Positions 7,111-8,166 of a stretch of DNA of 8,166 nucleotides are shown one piece after another. Numbering within the stretch: the stretch's first letter is position 1; each line of letters opens with the position of its first letter. Origin of the DNA: an uncultured Alistipes sp. (lineage in GTDB: Bacteria > Bacteroidota > Bacteroidia > Bacteroidales > Rikenellaceae); NCBI GenBank assembly GCA_937895825.1, contig CALBKP010000037.1, positions 1 through 8,166 on the forward strand, read 5' to 3'. A program made the position numbers and the translations under genes. The notes beneath the pieces were generated by a model. That model was not told the DNA's origin. It searched no databases and was given only the letters and a program-made list of their open reading frames with translations.

Positions 7111-7999
7111 TGGCGCAGACCTTGGGCAGGAACCGGGCAACACGCTCAGCCAGAGGACGCTGCTCGTCTTCACCCATGAACAGAGTGACAGGGGTCTCAT
7201 CCACCAGGATCTCCTGCATGCCGTGGAAGAACTCGGGGCAGGTGATGGACTTGGTACGGATCCACATCTGCTCTTCCCAGTAGCACATGGCGTAGGAGTA
7301 GGTAGCGCCCCACTGGTTGCCGGCACCCACGAAGTAATGGGGCAGATCGGGGTGATCCTTCAGGAAAGCAACCTTGTTCTTGGCATAGTCATATGCCCAG
7401 GCATCGGCTGCCTTCTCGATCTCCACCAGGCCCTGTGCCAGGTGTGCTTCCATTTCCTTGTTGTAGCGCTCGTACTCGGGGAATTCGCCGTTCTTGTACA
7501 TCAGGTAGTTGGCAACCATGTAGAACTTCAGCTGCTCATTCTTGGGGTACAGAACCAGATGATCCCACTTGCCCTCCTGGGTCAGGGTGGAGCCGGGGGT
7601 ATCGATGAAGGCGATGACGCGGACGCCGTCTGCCTTGATCTTGTCGATCAGCTGAACCATTTCCTTGGTATTGCCGGAAACAGTGGAGTAAATCACAACA
7701 GACTTGCTGGTCAGGCGCTTGTTGCCGGTGGTCAGATATTCTGCTGCGTTTTCGACGTACACGGGCAGGCTGGACTTGCCGCGCATGTAAACTTCAACCT
7801 GCATGGCGGAGGCATAGGTGCCGCCGATGCCGATGAAATAGATGTTGTCAAAGCCTTCTTCCCAGATCTGATCGATGATCTTCTCGATCTGGGGACGCAG
7901 TGCCAGTGCACCGTTGACGGAGTCGATATCGCCCTGCTCGTTGAAGTTGCGCAGGCATGCACCCTGGGTCTCTGCCCAGGCTTTAGCTTCGTAAACCAT
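7094..7999 (-). CDS. SIS-domain sugar-phosphate deglycase-like protein (FrlB-like), C-terminus lost at the chimeric join
   Basis: These are the first ~302 residues of a SIS (sugar isomerase) family protein, beginning MVYEAKAWAETQGACL. Two SIS lobes can be seen. The first contains YFIGIGGTYASAMQVEVYMR (54-73) and STVSGNTKEMVQLIDK (105-120), the Gly- and Ser-rich sugar-phosphate binding loops. The second contains YFVGAGNQWGATYSYAMCYW (222-241) and EFFHGMQE (256-263). The pattern is closest to fructoselysine- or glucoselysine-6-phosphate deglycases, which split Amadori compounds in the cytoplasm, but the substrate cannot be fixed. Those proteins are about 340 residues, so the last 40 or so are replaced by MraY sequence. 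Strong Thr-ACC and CTG use and a consensus Shine-Dalgarno unlike all other genes here point to a Clostridia-like donor genome. Confidence 0.85.
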
Positions 8000-8011
8000 A
8001 GAAAAATAATA

Positions 8012-8018
8012 CTCCTTT
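8012..8018 (-). promoter_or_regulatory. Strong Shine-Dalgarno site of the SIS gene
   Basis: The minus strand reads AAAGGAG, 12 bases before the ATG at 7999. This fixes the SIS start codon and is typical of Bacillota. None of leuS, the LRR lipoprotein, hslR, ftsW or murD in this window has such a motif. Confidence 0.75.
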
Positions 8019-8047
8019 CAAAAAAGGCAGCCCGAAAAACGGCTTAG

Positions 8048-8078
8048 ATTGTAAGGAGTTTTTAGAGTTGCCGATCAA
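8048..8078 (-). promoter_or_regulatory. Possible sigma-70 promoter for the SIS gene (weak)
   Basis: The minus strand shows TTGATC (8078-8073) and TACAAT (8053-8048), 4/6 and 5/6 matches to the -35 and -10 boxes. The spacer is 19 bases, slightly long. It lies in the gap between the esterase stop and the SIS start. This is a pattern match only, and the -35 box overlaps the end of the upstream gene. Confidence 0.25.
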
Positions 8079-8166
8079 TAAATAGGTGTGCTGTGCAGAT
8101 CCAGACCGCAGAAAAACTGAAATGCGTGCTGGATCGCCTTGTCCCAGTAAGGCCATTCATGGTCTC
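8075..8166 (-). CDS. Putative esterase, last 29 residues only
   Basis: A frame entering from the window edge encodes DHEWPYWDKAIQHAFQFF and continues to a TGA at 8077-8075. The HEWPYWDKAIQ stretch resembles the C-terminal end of the esterase D/tributyrin esterase group (alpha/beta hydrolases), where the catalytic histidine lies in an H-x-W-x-x-W-D context. With only 29 residues the family call is tentative and no substrate can be given. It lies 75 bases upstream of the SIS gene on the same strand and belongs to the same non-Bacteroidales block. Confidence 0.55.
   Translation of the reverse strand, partial: DHEWPYWDKAIQHAFQFFCGLDLHSTPIY

Noticed and set aside
6362..7999. A genuine new SIS-MraY fusion enzyme
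   Set aside because: Both partners are cut inside a domain, the MraY part lacks its catalytic DD residues, and codon use and start signals differ on the two sides.
8020..8044. A minus-strand hairpin (AGCCG / CGGGCT) followed by a T-run, a possible terminator after the esterase gene
   Set aside because: The stem has only four to five pairs with a bulge, there are three bases before the T-run, and it sits directly against the Shine-Dalgarno of the next gene. It is too weak to call.
7223..8047. A 274-codon plus-strand open frame opposite the SIS gene
   Set aside because: It is a shadow of the GC-rich SIS coding frame. The minus-strand frame carries clear SIS motifs and a Shine-Dalgarno, and the plus frame has neither family motifs nor a leader.

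Overview
The window is mostly a minus-strand gene run from a Bacteroidales-type bacterium. The evidence is a stretch of the dcw (division and cell wall) cluster, a Bacteroides-style surface lipoprotein with a fimbrillin-like head and BspA-type leucine-rich repeats, and A-rich leaders without Shine-Dalgarno motifs. Genus cannot be fixed from the sequence; the mixed GC content would suit a gut Rikenellaceae/Bacteroidaceae-like organism, but that is inference.

Reading down the minus strand (high to low coordinates), positions 8166 to about 7094 hold the last 29 codons of a putative esterase and then the first ~300 codons of a SIS-domain sugar-phosphate deglycase-like protein. The latter has a strong AAAGGAG ribosome binding site. 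This block looks Clostridia-like. At about 7085-7105 the same open frame switches abruptly, inside a codon run, to the C-terminal half of MraY. The Bacteroidales genes follow: murD, ftsW, an Hsp15-like S4 protein (hslR), an 815-residue LRR lipoprotein, and the first 254 codons of leuS, which runs off the window at base 1.

MraY, MurD and FtsW act in one pathway. MraY makes lipid I, MurD adds D-glutamate to the UDP-MurNAc-L-Ala precursor, and FtsW polymerises lipid II at the septum. Gene gaps are 25 and 11 bases, and ftsW and hslR overlap by one base, so these are probably co-transcribed. hslR is a ribosome-rescue type RNA-binding protein. The lipoprotein is an exported surface protein unrelated to the pathway. 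LeuS charges tRNA-Leu.

I see no undescribed system. The most important observation is that the 545-codon frame at 6362-7999 is a chimera of two unrelated truncated genes, most simply a metagenome misassembly. It should not be annotated as a new fusion protein. The second point of interest is the very regular, recently duplicated 69-base repeat array inside the LRR lipoprotein gene. No intergenic stretch exceeds 300 bases, and no tRNA, rRNA, IS element or CRISPR array was seen.
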